NCBI GenBank assembly: GCA_039707465.1
Contig: CM077645.1
Coordinates: 167,663,503 to 167,727,502, forward strand
Direction of reading: 5' to 3'
Length of the DNA stretch: 64,000 nt
Origin: Rhabdophis nuchalis
Taxonomy: Eukaryota > Chordata > Lepidosauria > Squamata > Natricidae
A program made the position numbers and the translations under genes. Numbering within the stretch: position 1 is the stretch's first letter; each line of letters opens with the position of its first letter. The notes beneath the pieces are model-generated. The model searched no databases, was not told the origin of the DNA, and saw only the letters and a list, made by a program, of their open reading frames with translations. Positions 61,154-64,000 of the stretch are shown piece after piece.

Positions 61154-61512
61154 CAGTTTAATAAAAGAGGAACTAGGGGAGACAGGATAGCAGCCTTCCA
61201 ATATCTCAGGGGTTGCCACAAAGAAGAGGGAGTCAAACTATTCTCCAAAGCACCTGAGGGCAGAACAAGAAGCAATGGGTGGAAACTAATCAAGGAGAGA
61301 AGCAACTTAGAACTGAGGATAAATTTCCTGACAGAACAATTAACCAGTGGAACAGCTTGCCTCCAGAAGTTGTGAATGCCCCAACACTGCAGGTCTTCAA
61401 AAAGATGTTGGATAGCCATTTGTCTGAAATGATATAGGGCTTCCTGCTTAGGCAGGGAGTTGGACTAGTTGACCTCCAAGGTCCTTTCCAACTCTGCTAT
61501 TGTATTATTGTA
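61154..61512 (+). mobile_element. CR1 3' fragment inside the Helitron
   Basis: Corresponds to the last third of the fragment at 975-1730, starting at the SLIKRRTRGD segment (AGTTTAATAAAAGAGGAACT) and ending with the family's CTGCTATTGTATTATTGTAT tail. An in-frame ATAG-type change and small losses (for example in the TVRT region) make it non-coding. It is directly preceded by GGAGAAATACAG, the same phrase that makes up the minisatellite following it. It therefore appears to have inserted into an existing array. Confidence 0.85.
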
Positions 61513-62170
61513 TTATAGTAGGTAGGTAGATAGGGGAATAGATAGAGAGGGAGAAATACAGTAGGTAGGTAGGTAGCTTCTAGATAGAGGGATAGATAGG
61601 GAGAAATACGGTAGGTAGGTAGGTAGATAAGGTGATAGATAGAGAGGGAGAAGTACAGTAGGTAGGTAGGTAGGTAGGTAGAGGGAGAAAGGAAGAAATA
61701 CGGTAGGTAGGTAGGTAGGTGGATAGATAGAGAGGAGAAATACAGTAGGTAGGTAGATAGAGGGAGAAAGGAAGAGATACAGTAGGTAGGTAAGTAGAGG
61801 GATAGACAGAGAGGGAGAAATACAGTAGGTAGATTAGGTAGGTAGGTAGATAGATAGGGGGATAGATAGAGAGGGAGAAATACAGTAGGTAAGTAGGGAG
61901 GGAGGGAGGGAGAGGGATAGAGGGAGGGAGGGAGATAGAGGGAGAAACGGTAGGTAGGTAGGTAGGTAGGTAGGTAGGTGAATAGAGAGGAAGAAATACA
62001 GTAGGTAGGTAGGTAGAAGGATAGATAGAGAGGGAGAAATACAATAGGTAGGTAGGTAGAGGGAGAAAGGAAGAAATACAGTTGGTAGGGAGGGAGAGGG
62101 AGAAATAGAGAGGGAGAAATACGGTAGGTAGGTAGAGGGATAGATAGAGAGGGAGAAATACAGTAGGTTG
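61513..62170. repeat. Compound TAGG/GAGAAATACAG minisatellite, second locus
   Basis: Alternates (TAGG)n with GATAGATAGAGAGGGAGAAA and TACAG, units of roughly 50-70 bases, about a dozen times. It is nearly the same compound unit as at 47580-48003. The 225-codon minus frame across it is a repeat translation (YLPT repeats), not a gene. Confidence 0.9.
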
Positions 62171-62278
62171 GGGGTTATACTGTGGTTGTGTGTATGTGTG
62201 CAGGTGTAGATCTACACACAGATTGGTTGGCCATTTAACCAAACTGGGCCACAGCAACGCGTGGCCGGGTATAGCTAG

Positions 62279-62431
62279 TGTGAAATAAAAGTGAGGAGAT
62301 GAGCTCTAAGGAACCTCACAAAGGAAAGGCCTAAAACTAGACTTGTTTCCCTAGCAATATGATTGGAATTATCCCACAGGGAGGAGGAAAACTACTGCAA
62401 CACCATTCTGCCCCCCCTCCTAATTGTAATA
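62279..62431. other. Short spacer
   Basis: Nothing recognised. Confidence 0.4.
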
Positions 62432-62439
62432 TCCTATGC

Positions 62440-62785
62440 CCGTAATGGTGAACCTATGGCACGGGTGCCACAGGTGGCATGCGGAACCATTTCTTAGGGC
62501 ATGTGAGTGTGTGCTCTAGCCAGCTGATTTAGGCCTTCTTTTGAGGCTGTTTTTCACCCTCTGGAGGCTTCAGGGAAGCTCCTGAAGCCTCTGGAGGTGG
62601 GATGGAGGCTCTTTTCACCCTCCCCAGGTCCTAGAAAGCCCCTGGAGCCTGGGGAAGGCAAAAAAAGCACGCCAAAAGCAGGGGGTCGTGTACATAGCAT
62701 TATGGGTGTGGCACACTCACACACATCCCCCCTGCATTCCCCTGCCAATTTTGGCACGCGAGCCAAAAAAGGTTAGCCATCACTG
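62440..62785. mobile_element. hAT-type MITE, family 3, complete (346 bp)
   Basis: Left end CCGTAATGGTGAACCTATGG and right end AAAAAAGGTTAGCCATCACTG (reverse complement starts CAGTGATGGCTAACC) form imperfect inverted repeats. Perfect 8-bp target duplications TCCTATGC lie at 62432-62439 and 62786-62793. Non-coding. Related partial copy at 31395-31612. Confidence 0.92.
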
Positions 62786-62834
62786 TCCTATGCTGATCCA
62801 GAAGGATACCATGATTAATGACACTTATTTTATT

Positions 62835-62888
62835 CCCTTCCTTCCTTCCTTCCTTCCTTCCTTCCTTCCTTCCTTCCTTCCTTCCTTT
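62835..62888. repeat. (CCTT)n microsatellite
   Basis: About thirteen tandem CCTT units. Confidence 0.95.
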
Positions 62889-62942
62889 ATTGAAGGTCTT
62901 TGATAGATGAGAGAGGCAGTGATAGATAAAAATTCAATATAG

Positions 62943-63071
62943 CATAGGTGTCAAACTTTCCGTGTCATGTTGCTGTCACATGTATCATGGTGTTTTTCCC
63001 TTCATGGAGCTGGGGGGGCGTGGCCTGTGCAACATGCATCTGGCCCATGGACCACCAGCTTGATACCCCTG
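62943..63071. mobile_element. hAT-type MITE, family 4
   Basis: Left end CATAGGTGTCAAACTTTC and right end CAGCTTGATACCCCTG are inverted repeats of the CAGGGGTGTCAA type. The flanks CAATATAG and CAAATATAG agree apart from one inserted base, consistent with an old 8-bp duplication. Confidence 0.7.
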
Positions 63072-63264
63072 CAAATATAGCTACAAATATCCTAAAGCAT
63101 GACAAGTCCTTTCAGCAATGATTTGGGGTGCAAGGAAAAGAAAAGCTCAATTAACTCAGAATTTTATAAAACTTCTGACAAGTTTTTGCCGCAAAAAACA
63201 TGTTGCAGAATGTAAAGCTTTATATCAGTACTGTCATACCAGAGTGAATATTCACAGGTTACAT

Positions 63265-63502
63265 GTTTTCCTTATTTATTTATATCCTATCTTTATTAAT
63301 TTTATAAATAACTCAAGGTGGTAAACATATATAATACTACTTCCTCCTCCTGTTTTTCTGACAACAGTCCTGCTCGGGTGGGGCTGAGAGAAAGTGACTA
63401 GTCCAATGTCATCCAGCTGACTTTCAGGCCTAAAGTAGATTAGAACTCACAGTCTCCTGTTTTCTGGTCTGGTGCCTTGAATATTAGATCAAACTGGCTC
63501 TC
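63265..63502 (-). mobile_element. tRNA-SINE, antisense, nearly full length
   Basis: Read on the minus strand: CTGAGAGCCAGTTTGATCTA, AGGCACCAGACCAGAAAACA, a B-box-like GAGTTCTAATC, the CORE-like GACTAGTCACTTTCTCTCAG and an ATAAA-rich end with CCACCTTGAGTTATTTATAA. Same family as 28843-29050. Confidence 0.8.
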
Positions 63503-63504
63503 AG

Positions 63505-64000
63505 AGCTCAGATTTGTGCTAAACCTCTTGAAACATGGAATCAAATAGGCCAAGTCTTAAATTCTCTACATGGAAATATTTGCTAATGATTGCACAGTGC
63601 CTTCTTATACATAGTTATTCAGATGTTCCTTGCATAAAATTAGTAACCACAGTGAGTATAATCTTGAGATCTATGCATATATTGGTTATTAATATATAAT
63701 TTTTGTATAATTGTATCAATTCAGATTTCCCTCAGTTTCAGAATTTTAGAAATGAAGTAGAAAAAAAAATTAAACGGCAGTTCTATATCTCAACTTTGAA
63801 AGGCATTTATATTTTTTACAATGTTACAGGATGAAGTGTTTTCATGGGATATTGCATACTGTATACAAAGTATATATTAGATATATTATAAGTATATAAT
63901 AGTATATAATAAAGATTTGGTTTTCCCTTTACAGTGATTAACAGATCAATGCTACCTAGAAAGTAAACTAATCCTGCTATAACTTGTCCAAATATTATAT
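63505..64000. other. AT-rich spacer
   Basis: Ends in a TATA/ATAT-rich stretch (63870-63915); nothing recognised. Confidence 0.5.

Larger units (their letters stand above)
60813..62278 (+). mobile_element. Non-autonomous Helitron with nested CR1 and minisatellite
   Basis: The left end A|TCTATAAATCTATAAATAAA (TC at 60813 or 60821) is followed by text typical of animal Helitron 5' regions (AAAAACTACTGCATCAATTT then ACACCAAACTTTCACACA). The right end is a hairpin (GGCCAC at 62247-62252, loop AGCAACGC, GTGGCC at 62261-62266), then CTAG at 62275-62278 and a host T. Insertion between A and T without target duplication is the Helitron rule. No Rep/helicase coding region is present, so an autonomous partner would be needed. 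Inside are a CR1 fragment and a TAGG minisatellite. Confidence 0.8.

Noticed and set aside
61513..62170. TAGG array seeded by the CR1 tail
   Set aside because: The array phrase also lies upstream of the CR1 fragment and the same array at 47580 has no CR1.
61580..62257. Minus-strand frame of 225 codons rich in YLPT and FSLS
   Set aside because: Also a translation of the TAGG minisatellite.

Overview
The window looks like ordinary non-coding DNA from a squamate reptile, most likely a snake. It is AT-rich and intron-like or intergenic. It carries young CR1 (L3-type) and L2 LINEs, tRNA-derived SINEs, hAT-type and TA-flanked MITEs, a Tc1-like transposon, two Helitron ends, and ATTCT, TAGG and AAAT simple repeats. 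That mixture is typical of snake and lizard genomes. The species cannot be fixed from the sequence.

There is one credible host-gene feature. A GC-rich, CpG-rich block at about 52.6-53.35 kb is followed by a short first coding exon (53505-53562, plus strand). The exon encodes a signal-peptide-like leader and ends at a GTGAGT splice donor. The remaining exons lie beyond what I could recognise, and I cannot name the gene.

Layout. 1.0-1.7 kb: 3' piece of a CR1 LINE. 2.3-4.9 kb: L2 LINE, plus strand, broken by a 10-bp deletion, a 198-bp in-frame deletion and a stop. 5.7-8.1 kb: CR1 LINE, minus strand, 5'-truncated but with an uninterrupted 784-codon ORF. 10.2-10.7 kb: GC-rich block ending in a Helitron 3' terminus. 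12.5-13.2 kb: fold-back repeats. 15.1 and 27.7 kb: two copies of a palindromic hAT MITE with perfect 8-bp target duplications. 16.4-17.1 kb: L2 3' ends. 21.0-23.4 kb: L2 LINE, minus strand. 34.0-35.2 and 42.6-43.0 kb: very old LINE C-terminal remnants. 39.25-39.75 kb: old L2 remnant. 47.3-48.8 kb: nested MITEs with a TAGG minisatellite. 52.2-52.5 kb: possible LTR fragment. 56.5-57.5 kb: nested MITEs. 58.9-60.1 kb: palindromic Tc1 element. 60.8-62.3 kb: Helitron carrying a CR1 fragment and a second TAGG minisatellite. 62.4-63.1 kb: two more MITEs.

The genes do not form a pathway. The only functional proteins suggested are retrotransposon and transposase pieces. The most unusual structures are the Tc1 element built as a near-palindrome from two copies of its own 3' half, the same compound minisatellite inside two unrelated transposons, and a family of fold-back repeats present at least five times.
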